Shown: positions 7,396-15,276, numbered from the stretch's first letter. The stretch is DNA of 24,179 nucleotides from Chloroflexota bacterium (GCA_026713505.1 JAPOOH010000268.1:1-24179); one strand, 5' to 3'. Notes: generated from the sequence alone by a model not told the origin. Numbers and translations: made by a program.

Positions 7396-8890
7396 CTACC
7401 TCAGCACGTAATAGACTTCGTATTCGCCCGATGTCCCCAATGCCGTGTCGCTATTTGGTTCTTCCGCCCTTTCGCCGTTTTGGTCTTTGCCATAGATTGC
7501 ACCAACCTTCGCGTGCAATCAGTGGGGTCCGGTGACTCTGGGGTTCACGTTAGTGCAAACGGGCTTGGTACTTACCCACCATGTTGCTGGCAGGATTCCT
7601 CGTGAACCTGGCCGGTTGACCTTGAAATTGCTGCTGTAGTTGCCGAGGCCGGTCACCCACAGCGACAGCCAACCGTTTTTGGTTGAGTCTACGCAGGCTT
7701 TGTATGCAGTACCTCTCCGCAGGAAGATCTTGTAAACGTCGTAGTCCTGGTCCATCTGGCCAGACTTGACCTGTTTTCGGGCACCAATGTCGTGCGCTTT
7801 CCCATTAGCCATCGTACCCGGGCCGTCGATGCGGCAGTTGGCGGGCAGGACGTATTCGTTTCCGCTACAGTCGTTGCCGGGCTGGTCGCCCCTCGAGCTA
7901 CTGGGAGTTTCATCCCGGTATTTCACAAAGGTGTACCCGTTGGAATTGGAAGTTACGCGCAAACGATAGTCGCCGGCCGTTTCCGGTATGAAGTACAGAT
8001 ACTATTGTTGCCTGACTGCGCTCCCGTTGAGCATCACCGGATCACCGTTGGAGTCGCAGATCTCGAGCGTGACGACTCCGACATGCCTGTTGATATGATT
8101 GAAGTAGTGGACACTGTCTTGCGCCAGCGAATCCAGTTTGAACCACCACTCTCCTCTGACCTGGTCGTCGGGATCTGAAGGCGTGAGATTGTTGGGCCCG
8201 AAAGTGATGGTCAAATTGGTTTCGATGTCGAGCAGGTCGCCGTGACCTTGCCAGGGGGGTGTTGTGATTTCGCGGCGAAGTGTCTTCTCCGTCGTCTTTC
8301 GTCGTCGTCTCGGTTGGGGTGGCGGTGGTGGTCACCCACACGACTTTGGACCCACTGCTCAGACTGTGGGCGTTGCGCGCCTTCACGCTGTACACGTATT
8401 TGGTCTCCGGCGCTACGCTCGTGTCTGTGTAGCTCGTGTCCGAACTGCCCGTGTCATCCTCGATGACCTCGAACTCGCCCAGGTCGTGGACTGCGGGATT
8501 GCGCCTCAGCACCTGGTAGCCCGTGATGCTGGAGTCACCAGGGTCGGCCCAAGTGATCGTCACGGAGTCGTGCGAGACCGAGTCCACCGTGGGTGTGGCC
8601 GGCGCCGCCGGGGTGAGGTCGGGTTCCGCCGGGTGGTGGCGCTCACGTTTCTCGAGTTGCCGCTCAGACCGTGAGTGTTGCGGGCCTTCACCATGTACAC
8701 GTAATCGGTCTCCGGCGCCACGTCAGTTGTCTGTGTAGCTCGTGTCTGAACTGCCCGTGTCATCCTCGATGACCTCGAACTCGCCCGGGTCGTGGACTGC
8801 CGGGTTGCGCCCCAGCACCTGATAGCCCGTGATGCTGGAGTCCCCGGGGTCGGTCCAGGTGATCTCACCGCGTCGTGTGAAATGTCCATG
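7396..8890 (-). pseudogene. Decayed FN3 / PPC-type secreted protein gene
   Basis: Protein-like sequence continues across changing frames. In reading order: an FN3 domain (ITWTDPGDSSITGYQVLGRN, then TDVAPETDYVYMVKARN), a second nearly identical FN3 domain (ITWADPGDSSITGYQVLRRN, SVAPETKYVYSVKARN), and then a beta-rich region resembling pre-peptidase C-terminal (PPC) domains (DSLAQDSVHYF, YLYFIPETAGDYRLRV, DYDVYKIFLRRGTAYKACVD, SGEYEVYYVLR). Lesions are frameshifts near 8870, 8732, 8633 and 8258 (the last at a run of six G on the plus strand) and in-frame stops at 8002-8004 (TAG) and 7519-7521 (TGA). No signal peptide or start survives and homology ends abruptly near 8890, so the 5' end is also missing. 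The gene is dead, and is of the same kind as the intact FN3 gene at 704-2158. Confidence 0.8.
8357..8882 (-). repeat. Tandem duplication of an FN3-domain segment (period 305 bp)
   Basis: Bases 8357-8575 and 8662-8882 are close copies offset by 305 bases, each encoding one FN3 domain on the minus strand. Long identical stretches include the part encoding EFEVIEDDTGSSDTSYTD. The copies differ by small indels: one extra base in the second copy near 8732 and one lost near 8870. These account for two of the frameshifts in the pseudogene. Confidence 0.85.
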
Positions 8891-9108
8891 GGAACTACAG
8901 CTAGTCGGCGGAGAATGGATCTGAAAGGACGGCGTTCTCCGCCTCATTGCTGCAACGCAGTTCTGAAGGCCGACCAACCGCCTCGAACCAAGAATCTCTG
9001 GACACATCCTGAGTTGGCCCAAGCGATTCTCAATTGGCTGTGCTGTTGGTTTCTCCTGTAGAGCCCGCGTCAAGCGCGACAGCCCATGAGTAACGCAGCG
9101 TTTGGTTG
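8891..9108. other. Junction between the FN3 pseudogene and truncated comM
   Basis: These 218 bases match neither the FN3 sequence on one side nor the ComM family on the other. No credible gene is visible on either strand. It is the most likely place for a deletion or insertion join. Confidence 0.45.
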
Positions 9109-9120
9109 TTACCGCGTAAC
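9108..9120. other. 13-bp palindrome at the comM break point
   Basis: GTTAC-CGC-GTAAC is a perfect dyad apart from its 3-base centre. It contains the stop codon that ends the truncated comM frame, and GTAACGC recurs at 9090-9096. Its exact coincidence with the point where ComM homology ends suggests a recombination or insertion site, though chance cannot be excluded. Confidence 0.45.
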
Positions 9121-10152
9121 CGCGATGAAACTGGCTGGATAGGTGGTTGAGCCGTTCGCCCGGCTGATCGTGACGACCTTGTCTTCTATCGGCTGCCGCA
9201 GCACCTCAAGGACGCTGTGCCCGAACTCCGGCAGCTCGTCGAGGAAGAGCACGCCGCGGTGGCTCAACGACACCTCGCCGGGCCTGGGCACTCGCCCTCC
9301 GCCGACCAGCCCCGCGTGAGAGATGGTGTGGTGCGGCGCGCGGAACGGGCGCGTCGAGACGAGCGGCGTGTTGTCGCGCAGCATCCCGGCGATGCTGTAC
9401 ACCTTGGTGGTCTCCAGCGCTTCGGTTGGTGTAAGCGGGGGCAGGATGGAGGCCATGGCGCGGGCGAGGAGGGTCTTGCCGCTGCCGGGCGGGCCGGTCA
9501 TCAGGAGGTTGTGACCGCCTGCGGCGGCTATCTCGATCGCGCGCTTCGCCTGGTCCTGCCCGCGTATATCCGCCATGTCTATGGCGTACGCCTCGGGAGC
9601 GATGCGGGAGAGCTCGATCGTAGGGGTGTGCGTGAGGATGGGCGCGTCGCCCCTGATGTGCTCCACGAGCTCACGGAGCGTGCGGGCTCCCAGCACGTCC
9701 ATCTCTTCCACGAGCGCAGCCTCGTCCGCGTTCGTCTGCGGCACGACTGCCGTGCGCATGCCACGGTCCCGCGCGACGCCGACCATCGGGAGGATGCCGT
9801 CCGTGTGCCGGAGGTTGCCCTCCAGGGACAGTTCGCCGATGAGCACGGTCTCGCCGAGCATGATGTCAACCTGGCCGCTGCTGGCGAGGATGCCGACAGC
9901 GATGGGCAGATCGTAGGAAGGCCCCTCCTTCCTGATGTCTGCGGGGGCGAGGCTCACGGTGATGCGGCGCATGGGGAACTCGAAGCCTGAGTTGCGTATG
10001 GCCGAACGAACGCGCTCGCGGGACTCCTGCACCGCCGCGTCCGGCAACCCCACCACGACGAAATGGGGGAGGCCGGGCGCGACGTCCACCTCCACCTCGA
10101 TGATCTGTCCGTCTAGTCCGGTCAGCGCACACGTATTCACTTTGGTCAGCAT
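9109..10152 (-). CDS. comM: 3'-truncated ComM/YifB-family Mg-chelatase-like AAA+ ATPase (probable pseudogene)
   Basis: 347 residues; intact ComM/YifB proteins are about 500. The N-terminal Lon-protease-like domain (about 1-180) is complete. The Mg-chelatase-type AAA+ domain follows, with Walker A GPPGSGKT at 220-227, RAPHHTIS at 271-278 and Walker B VLFLDELPEF at 301-310. Normal family sequence holds as far as YPASFIAVT, where the family continues into an MNPCPCG motif; here an arginine and a stop come instead. The rest of the ATPase, including sensor and arginine-finger parts, and the C-terminal domain are missing and are not found elsewhere in the window. ComM is a hexameric branch-migration helicase acting in natural transformation. 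Without its ATPase core end it should be inactive. The start is an ATG preceded by AAGGA. Confidence 0.88.
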   Translation of the reverse strand: MLTKVNTCALTGLDGQIIEVEVDVAPGLPHFVVVGLPDAAVQESRERVRSAIRNSGFEFPMRRITVSLAPADIRKEGPSYDLPIAVGILASSGQVDIMLGETVLIGELSLEGNLRHTDGILPMVGVARDRGMRTAVVPQTNADEAALVEEMDVLGARTLRELVEHIRGDAPILTHTPTIELSRIAPEAYAIDMADIRGQDQAKRAIEIAAAGGHNLLMTGPPGSGKTLLARAMASILPPLTPTEALETTKVYSIAGMLRDNTPLVSTRPFRAPHHTISHAGLVGGGRVPRPGEVSLSHRGVLFLDELPEFGHSVLEVLRQPIEDKVVTISRANGSTTYPASFIAVTR

Positions 10153-10274
10153 TCCTTGTCACCTCTCGTTTCACCACCCGTGTTGTCTGCTACGGGCGTG
10201 TGACAAGAGGTTAGGAACCGCTGACTCAATCGCGAAAGGGGCAGATGTCGCGTTATCGCCGCACCGCGTCTGAA

Positions 10275-11036
10275 CTAGAACTCGCGGACGAGCCGACCGA
10301 AGCCCTCGATGCGCTGGGGGAGCCCGGCCAGCCTCATGCCGGTCCAGGCCATCGCCTGCATGCTGCTGACGACGGGAGCGCCGGTGTCGCTCTCGAGCGC
10401 TTCAACGATGCCGACCGTCGGCATGGCCGCGCCCGTTATCCAGATGCCGTCCACCCGGTCCGCGTTCGCCGCGTACAGTTTGCGGGCCGCTGCGTAGACC
10501 GTCGATAGCGGCAGGGTCGCGATGTCGTACATGAAGTTGCCCGTTGCACCGACGACGTGGTCCAGGATCGAGTCCCATGCAACCACCTCGATCCCGGCGT
10601 TGGACACGTAGGAGGCAAGGGCCTGGTTGTCGGGGTCCCTGAAGGGGCTCAGTAGCACGACCCTGGACATGGCGAGGCGCTGCATCCCGTCCATGCAGGC
10701 GCCGATGTCGGTGGCAGCCGGGATGTCGGCAATGGCTTTGATGCGATCGACGACGGTCTGGTGGTAGGGCCACTCCCGGTGAACGACGTGCGGGGTCCCG
10801 GCCTGTACGAGAGAGCCGACGCCTCGCTCAGCGATCTCCTGGGTGGCCTCTTCGAGGCGCACGAATGAGTCGATGTCCGGCCCCCAGCCCTTGCTCAGGA
10901 GCGAGGTCATGGCCACGCTGACGCCGGGCGGGGCCATGAGGTAGAACTCGAACGAGTTCATCTCGTGGACGCCTGACGGGGTAATCATTCCCACTCGCGC
11001 CCGCCACGCGTAAGGGCCCGTCTGGACCGATGTCAT
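10275..11036 (-). CDS. Asp/Glu racemase superfamily protein (maleate isomerase / arylmalonate decarboxylase-like) lacking both usual cysteines
   Basis: 253 residues, start ATG with GAGGAG eight bases upstream. The order of strand-like segments (WRARVGMITPSG at 11-22, a loop near GVGSLVQAGTP, MSRVVLLSPF at 123-132, GIEVVAWDSI, then VDGIWITGAAMPTVG at 195-209 and APVVSSMQAMAW) is that of the maleate cis-trans isomerase / AMDase group. Those enzymes use one or two cysteines placed after the two loop glycines. Here the first site reads QAGTP (78-82) and the second TGAAMPT (201-207), so neither has a cysteine; the only Cys in the protein is at 114. The fold assignment is fairly firm but the reaction is unknown. 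It is transcribed divergently from the Rieske oxygenase, which suggests a role in the same carboxylate catabolism. Confidence 0.78.
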   Translation of the reverse strand: MTSVQTGPYAWRARVGMITPSGVHEMNSFEFYLMAPPGVSVAMTSLLSKGWGPDIDSFVRLEEATQEIAERGVGSLVQAGTPHVVHREWPYHQTVVDRIKAIADIPAATDIGACMDGMQRLAMSRVVLLSPFRDPDNQALASYVSNAGIEVVAWDSILDHVVGATGNFMYDIATLPLSTVYAAARKLYAANADRVDGIWITGAAMPTVGIVEALESDTGAPVVSSMQAMAWTGMRLAGLPQRIEGFGRLVREF

Positions 11037-11075
11037 GGGTTTCTCCTCATCCCGGGCGACCGTTGACTTCGCGCC

Positions 11076-11103
11076 ATACTACGCGCAGGGAAAGCGCCGT
11101 GAA
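11076..11103 (-). promoter_or_regulatory. Candidate promoter for the racemase-family gene
   Basis: On the minus strand TTCACG (11098-11103) and TAGTAT (11076-11081) are separated by 16 bases, each matching four of six consensus positions. A start near 11070 would give a leader of about 35 bases that includes the GAGGAG ribosome-binding site. Confidence 0.3.
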
Positions 11104-11120
11104 CAGCGAAGGTTTCGGAT

Positions 11121-11135
11121 CGGGCGAATTGCCCG
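11121..11135. promoter_or_regulatory. Dyad in the divergent promoter region, possible operator
   Basis: CGGGCGAATTGCCCG has 5-bp perfect arms around a 5-base centre. It lies between the divergent racemase-family and Rieske genes and overlaps the candidate -35 of the Rieske promoter. A repressor or activator site is inferred from position alone; no regulator gene is in the window. Confidence 0.3.
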
Positions 11136-11157
11136 CCTCAGGATGGGGTGGTAGATT
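11129..11157 (+). promoter_or_regulatory. Candidate promoter for the Rieske/Pht5 operon
   Basis: TTGCCC (11129-11134) and TAGATT (11152-11157) are spaced by 17 bases, each four of six to the sigma-70 consensus. The inferred leader of about 35 bases contains the GGGAGG ribosome-binding site (11188-11193). Confidence 0.35.
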
Positions 11158-11198
11158 GCCGATGTCATCGTTGAAGCGGGCCATAACGGGAGGGTGCC

Positions 11199-12419
11199 AT
11201 GGAAACCCAGGAGATGAACGACCTGATGACCCTCGTTGGGCCGGGCCAGCCGGCCGGCGAGCTACTGAGGCGCTACTGGTACCCGATAGCCGTAGCGCGC
11301 GAGCTCACCGATGAGCAACCGACGAGGTCCGTGCGGTTGCTGGGCGAAGACCTCGTCCTGTTCAGGGACAAGTCGGGCCGCGTGGGACTCCTTGCCGACC
11401 ACTGCGCTCACCGCAGCGCTTCGCTCCTCTATGGGCGGGTCGAAGAACGAGGTATCGCCTGCGCCTACCACGGTTGGCTGTACGACTGCGACGGCAACAT
11501 CCTCGAGACCCCGCCGGAGAAGAACGAGGCCATCATCCACTCGGTGAAGCAGAAGGCGTACCCGGTGCAGGAGATGGTCGGGCTCTACTGGGCGTACCTG
11601 GGACCCCTGCCCGCGCCGGTGATCCCGAAGTACGACGTATGGGCGAGGCGGGACGGCACGCGGAAGATCTGGGTGCAGCCTATGCTGGACTGCAACTGGC
11701 TGCAGCCCACCGAAAACTCGATGGACCCAGCGCACACGCACGTCCTCCACCAGGGGTTCCGCAAGGTCACCAGCACTACCCGCGGCACCATAGACGAGGT
11801 GGCGCAGTTCGATTTCTACGAATTGTCGTACGGCCTGATGAAGAAGCGCGTCCTCAAGAACGGCGTGGTCGACGAACACCCCCTCATCTTCCCGAACATC
11901 CTCAGGCACTTCCGCGAGACGCAGATACGAGTGCCGATCGACGACACCCACACGCAGATATTCATCATCGACTTCTACCCGACGGAGGATGGAAGCGAGC
12001 CGGTCAACGAGGAACCCGAGGTGGAATACGTTGCCCCGTTCAAGTCCCCGGCGGACGCGCTCCATCCCTTCACGCGGTTCGAGATGAGGCCGCCATGGCT
12101 CAAGGCCCACAACGCCCAGCCCGAAGACCACATGGCCTGGGAGACGCAGGGCCCGATCGCCGACCGGACGCGGGAGCACCTGAGCTACTCTGACAAGGGC
12201 ATCTCCCTCATGCGCAAGGTGCTGAGGGAGAACATCGCGATGGTACAGGCCGGGGAAGACCCCAAGGGCGTGATGCGCGACCCGGACCATCCCATCATCG
12301 ACACCAACCTGGACGAGTCGCTGCGATTGCAGGGGAGGCGTGACCTTTCCGGAACAGAGCCCGTGCCCATACCAGCCGGGGTAGCCGGCCCCTTCCAGTG
12401 GGACCCCAAGGACTCCTAG
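11199..12419 (+). CDS. Rieske [2Fe-2S] ring-hydroxylating oxygenase alpha subunit, phthalate 4,5-dioxygenase-like
   Basis: 406 residues, ATG start behind GGGAGG. The N-terminal Rieske domain binds the 2Fe-2S cluster through C69-x-H71 and C88-x2-H91 (DHCAHRS and CAYHGW). The catalytic domain carries the mononuclear iron motif NSMDPAHTHVLH, with D176, H179 and H184, and the C-terminal segment EDHMAWETQGPIADRT typical of the phthalate dioxygenase (Pht3) group. Such enzymes use O2 and electrons from a reductase to hydroxylate aromatic or related carboxylates in the cytoplasm. No beta subunit is expected in this group, but a separate reductase is needed and none lies nearby. It is first in a three-gene run with two Pht5-like genes, 49 bases before the next start. 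The substrate is unknown; phthalate itself is only the reference compound. Confidence 0.93.
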   Translation: METQEMNDLMTLVGPGQPAGELLRRYWYPIAVARELTDEQPTRSVRLLGEDLVLFRDKSGRVGLLADHCAHRSASLLYGRVEERGIACAYHGWLYDCDGNILETPPEKNEAIIHSVKQKAYPVQEMVGLYWAYLGPLPAPVIPKYDVWARRDGTRKIWVQPMLDCNWLQPTENSMDPAHTHVLHQGFRKVTSTTRGTIDEVAQFDFYELSYGLMKKRVLKNGVVDEHPLIFPNILRHFRETQIRVPIDDTHTQIFIIDFYPTEDGSEPVNEEPEVEYVAPFKSPADALHPFTRFEMRPPWLKAHNAQPEDHMAWETQGPIADRTREHLSYSDKGISLMRKVLRENIAMVQAGEDPKGVMRDPDHPIIDTNLDESLRLQGRRDLSGTEPVPIPAGVAGPFQWDPKDS

Positions 12420-12451
12420 TCGCGATACCGGGGCGGATACGCCGCAGTTGC

Positions 12452-12460
12452 AGGAGGTGA
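12452..12460 (+). promoter_or_regulatory. Ribosome-binding site fixing the start of the first Pht5-like gene
   Basis: AGGAGGTGA lies eight bases before ATG 12469. The frame also opens at a TTG at 12448, but this site falls inside that extension. Starting at 12469 also aligns the N-terminus with the neighbouring paralogue. Confidence 0.8.
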
Positions 12461-12468
12461 CGCCGCCT

Positions 12469-13410
12469 ATGGCGCCTCTATCGTTGAAGATGGCGACAGG
12501 CGACTACGGTCACACGCGCCCGCTCAAGGACGGGACAGTCGCTTCGGAGCGCGTGACGTTCGAGCACGTCCAGGTGCCGAACATCATCAATGCGTTCCGC
12601 CGCATGATCCGGGACCTCGAGTTCGACGTCTCGGAGATGGCGCTCTCCACGTACCTCTGCGCGCGCGCCCACGGCGTCACGATCACGGCGCTGCCTGTCT
12701 TCCTCGTGCGCGCCCTGCATCACGGCTCTATCGTCTGCAACGTCAAGTCCGGCATACGGACCCCGCAGGACCTCCACGGCCGCAGGGTGGGAGTTCGGGC
12801 TTACACCGTCACTACCGGGGTATGGACGCGCGGCATCCTCCAGGCCGTGTACGGCGTGGACCTCAACGAGGTCACGTGGGTCATAAACAGCGACGAGCAC
12901 GTCGCCGACTACGAGGCGCCGCCGAACGTCGAACCGGTGTCGTTCGACCGCAGCCTCGCCGACCTGCTGCGCGACGGGGAGATCGACGCGGCCATCGGCG
13001 TGGCGCCGTCCGCCGAGGCGGGATTTGCCCCGCTGGTCCCCGATGCCCGTGACGCAGGTATCTCGTGGCTGAAGGCGACAGGCGTCTACCCGATCAACCA
13101 CACGCTGGTCGTACGCAACGAGCATCTGGAAGCCAACCCCTGGCTTGCCGCTGAGCTGTTCCGGCTGTTCAAGCAGGCGAAGGGGCGATTTCTCCCGACA
13201 CTCGACGCATCCGCGGACCTGGTGGACGAGGACGCGCGCGCCAGGGAGATGCGCGAGGTACTGCGAGGCGACCCGCTCCCCTATGGTGTGGAAGCCAACC
13301 GGGCTTCCCTGGAGACCTTCATCGGCTTCACGGTCGACCAACAGATCATCCCGGAAGCCGTCCGCCCGGAGGAAGTATTCGAGTCAAGCACGCGTGAGCT
13401 GGAAGGGTAG
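12469..13410 (+). CDS. Pht5-like protein (4,5-dihydroxyphthalate decarboxylase family, periplasmic-binding-protein fold)
   Basis: 313 residues from ATG 12469. It shows the family hallmarks: a MIRDLEFDVSEMALSTY helix-strand segment, RVGVRAYTVTTGVW at 106-119 followed by RGIL, INSDEHVADY around 139-148, and a C-terminal VYPINHTLVVR and GDPLPYGVEANR. Pht5 removes a carboxyl group from 4,5-dihydroxyphthalate to give protocatechuate. The fold is shared with ABC-transporter substrate-binding proteins (NMT1 type), but no signal peptide or lipobox is present, which argues for a cytoplasmic enzyme. It lies between the Rieske oxygenase and a second copy 14 bases downstream, so all three are probably co-transcribed. 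The true substrate and the decarboxylase activity are inferred. Confidence 0.85.
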   Translation: MAPLSLKMATGDYGHTRPLKDGTVASERVTFEHVQVPNIINAFRRMIRDLEFDVSEMALSTYLCARAHGVTITALPVFLVRALHHGSIVCNVKSGIRTPQDLHGRRVGVRAYTVTTGVWTRGILQAVYGVDLNEVTWVINSDEHVADYEAPPNVEPVSFDRSLADLLRDGEIDAAIGVAPSAEAGFAPLVPDARDAGISWLKATGVYPINHTLVVRNEHLEANPWLAAELFRLFKQAKGRFLPTLDASADLVDEDARAREMREVLRGDPLPYGVEANRASLETFIGFTVDQQIIPEAVRPEEVFESSTRELEG

Positions 13411-13424
13411 GAGGAAGCGGAGCC

Positions 13425-14363
13425 ATGGCAGACATGAGATTGACGATAGCTACATTTCCTCACGGTCAGTGGGATGGACTGAAGGACGGGCGGGCAAAGC
13501 CGGAGGGCATAGAACTGGAGCACGTCCAGGCCAGCCCGAACACGTACCGCCGGATGGTGCGGGACCTCGAGTTCGACGTCGCCGAGGTGGCGCTGACGAC
13601 ATTTGTCGCGGCCAAGTGGTTCGGAGTCCCGATAACCGCTGTCCCCATATTCTCGAACCGGGACGTCACGATGAGCCCCATCACCTACAACGTCCGGTCC
13701 GGCATCGAGGCCCCGAAGGACCTGGAAGGGAAGCGGGTAGGCCTGCGCTCCTACACGGTGACGAACACCACCCAATGCCGGGCGTTGCTGAACTCGGAGT
13801 TCGGCGTAGACACGGACTCGATCCAGTACTTGGTGAGCGAGGACGCGCACGTCGCGCAGTACGTGAACCCGCCGAACGTCGCCCAGATACCGTCCGGGAA
13901 GACGCTCGAGCAGATGCTGGCGGACGGAGAGCTCGACGCGGGCCTTCAGCTCTCGGTCGAACCGGGGGGAGACATCGGCCTGCTGCTGACCGAGGAGGAG
14001 GCGGACGAAGTGGGGCTTGGGTACTTCAGGAGAACGGGGGTCTATCCCATCGGGCACGTGATGACGATCAAGGACGAGGTGCTGCGAGAGCACCCGTGGG
14101 TGGGGCCGGCGATGTTCAGGGCCTTCAGTGAGTCGAAGGACCTCTACGTGGACTCGCTGCCTGGCCTGGCCGACCCTGGACGCCGCGACTTACAGGCGCT
14201 GCGCAATCGGGACCTGGTCGGCGGAGACCCGTTCCCGATGGGCATGACGAAGAACCGCAAGGCGATGGAGGCGATGGTACGGATGTACGTCGACCAGCAC
14301 GTCATCCCCGAGCCGATGGACGTCGACGGTCTCTTTGCGCCCGGTACGCTCGATCTCGAATAG
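13425..14363 (+). CDS. Second Pht5-like protein, diverged tandem paralogue
   Basis: 312 residues, ATG with AGGAGG ten bases upstream overlapping the previous stop. It aligns end to end with its neighbour: RMVRDLEFDVAEVALTTF, RVGLRSYTVTNTTQ at 104-117, SEDAHVAQY, VYPIGHVMTIK and GDPFPMGMTKNR. The segment that reads AYTVTTGVW in the first copy reads SYTVTNTTQ here, and DEHV becomes DAHV. These are positions likely to line the ligand cleft, so the two proteins probably handle different ligands or form unlike subunits. Like the first, it has no export signal. It is the last gene of the plus-strand operon, with a hairpin four bases after its stop. Confidence 0.83.
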   Translation: MADMRLTIATFPHGQWDGLKDGRAKPEGIELEHVQASPNTYRRMVRDLEFDVAEVALTTFVAAKWFGVPITAVPIFSNRDVTMSPITYNVRSGIEAPKDLEGKRVGLRSYTVTNTTQCRALLNSEFGVDTDSIQYLVSEDAHVAQYVNPPNVAQIPSGKTLEQMLADGELDAGLQLSVEPGGDIGLLLTEEEADEVGLGYFRRTGVYPIGHVMTIKDEVLREHPWVGPAMFRAFSESKDLYVDSLPGLADPGRRDLQALRNRDLVGGDPFPMGMTKNRKAMEAMVRMYVDQHVIPEPMDVDGLFAPGTLDLE

Positions 14364-14366
14364 CAC

Positions 14367-14406
14367 GTCCGCGGTCCCCGCCAGCTTGTTACGGGGACCC
14401 GCGGAC
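14367..14406. terminator. Hairpin between convergent genes, probable bidirectional terminator
   Basis: GTCCGCGGTCCCCG (14367-14380) pairs with CGGGGACCCGCGGAC (14392-14406) with a single bulged base, around the loop CCAGCTTGTTA. It fills the 53-base gap between the stop codons of the second Pht5-like gene and the class II aldolase gene. T-tracts are poor on both sides. Confidence 0.6.
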
Positions 14407-14416
14407 GCCGTTTGCC

Positions 14417-15205
14417 CTAGCCGAACTGCGCGCCCAGGCCGATGGAGTCGGCCCGCAGGGCGCCGTGTTCGAGCATCGCTATCAATCCGTTCCATCCGCC
14501 GCCCTCGCGGTCGATCCGGGAAGGGCTCCGGCTGCGCCGCCGCCACTCCGCCTTGTCCTCGTCGGAGATGTCGGGCGCTCCTCCTCCCAGGTGTGAGAGC
14601 CAGTTGACTCGCGCGAGGTGCTCGAGCGACAGGGCGCGACTGACCGCCTGCTCGACGGTCCTGCCTGCGACGACGATGCCGTGGCCCCGCATCATCACCA
14701 TGTTGTGTTGCGCCATGAGGTCCAGGAACGGGGCGGTTTCCTCGGGCGTGTGCAGGGTGATCGACCGGTCGTAGATGGGCGCCTCGTTGTTCAGCGCGAT
14801 GCGCATCGCCCCCGGCTCGTAGCCGCTGAAGATGGGGCGCAGTTCCACTCTGTTCATGGTGCAGAGCAGCACGCCGGGTGGGTGCGCGTGGATCACCGCG
14901 TTGACGTCCGGGCGGTACTTGTAGAGGTCCGTGTGGAGATAGATCTCGCTGACGCGGTTGACGCCGCTGTTGTCTCCAACGGGCTGCCCCTCCAGGTCCA
15001 CGCGCATGATGCTCGTCGGTTCGGCGAAGCGCAGACCCCTGTCACCCGTCGGCCGGCCCCGCACGAGGATGTTGTCAGACCCCGGTTCCCTGGTGCTTAC
15101 GTGGCCGGTCGAGCCTTTCACGAGGCCGTGCTGGGCCAGGATCTGGCACGCGAGTGCAACCTTCTCTCGCAGTTCATCGACGCTCTGGGACGCTGCTTCT
15201 ACCAT
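14417..15205 (-). CDS. Class II aldolase/adducin family protein, possibly a dihydroxyphthalate-type decarboxylase
   Basis: 262 residues, ATG preceded by AGGAGGAA. The zinc ligands of the family are visible as H106-x-H108 (VIHAHPPG) and H175 (MMRGHG), with the acid E87 in VSEIYLHT. The N-terminal KGSTGHVSTRE segment is the usual phosphate/carboxylate loop of this fold. Family members include L-fuculose-phosphate aldolase and also decarboxylases such as PhtC, which acts on 3,4-dihydroxyphthalate. The company of Pht3-, Pht4- and Pht5-like genes makes a decarboxylase or retro-aldol role on a cyclic carboxylate the better guess. The last ~50 residues are rich in arginine and glycine. The gene lies downstream of the Gfo/Idh gene on the same strand. 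Confidence 0.87.
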   Translation of the reverse strand: MVEAASQSVDELREKVALACQILAQHGLVKGSTGHVSTREPGSDNILVRGRPTGDRGLRFAEPTSIMRVDLEGQPVGDNSGVNRVSEIYLHTDLYKYRPDVNAVIHAHPPGVLLCTMNRVELRPIFSGYEPGAMRIALNNEAPIYDRSITLHTPEETAPFLDLMAQHNMVMMRGHGIVVAGRTVEQAVSRALSLEHLARVNWLSHLGGGAPDISDEDKAEWRRRSRSPSRIDREGGGWNGLIAMLEHGALRADSIGLGAQFG

Positions 15206-15261
15206 GGGATTCCTCCTGGTTCAGGTTTGTGCACTGTTCCCGCCTGATCGTCACGGTGAAC

Positions 15262-15276
15262 GAGGCGCCGCGCCTC
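15262..15276. promoter_or_regulatory. GC-rich palindrome between the Gfo/Idh and aldolase genes
   Basis: GAGGCGC-C-GCGCCTC is a perfect dyad with 7-bp arms, in the 104-base gap between two minus-strand genes, 57 bases upstream of the aldolase start. It could be a weak terminator for the Gfo/Idh gene or a regulator site for the aldolase gene. No T-tract is present. Confidence 0.35.

Noticed and set aside
10153..10274. CACCCGT/ACGGGCGTG hairpin (10175-10200) and the CTTGTCAC inverted repeat upstream of comM, considered as terminator or promoter operator
   Set aside because: Stems are only 5-8 bp with a bulge or a distant partner, there is no T-run, and no good -35/-10 pair accompanies them.
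12448..12468. Upstream TTG as start of the first Pht5-like gene
   Set aside because: The ribosome-binding site AGGAGGTGA lies inside this extension and the paralogue begins at the position matching ATG 12469.
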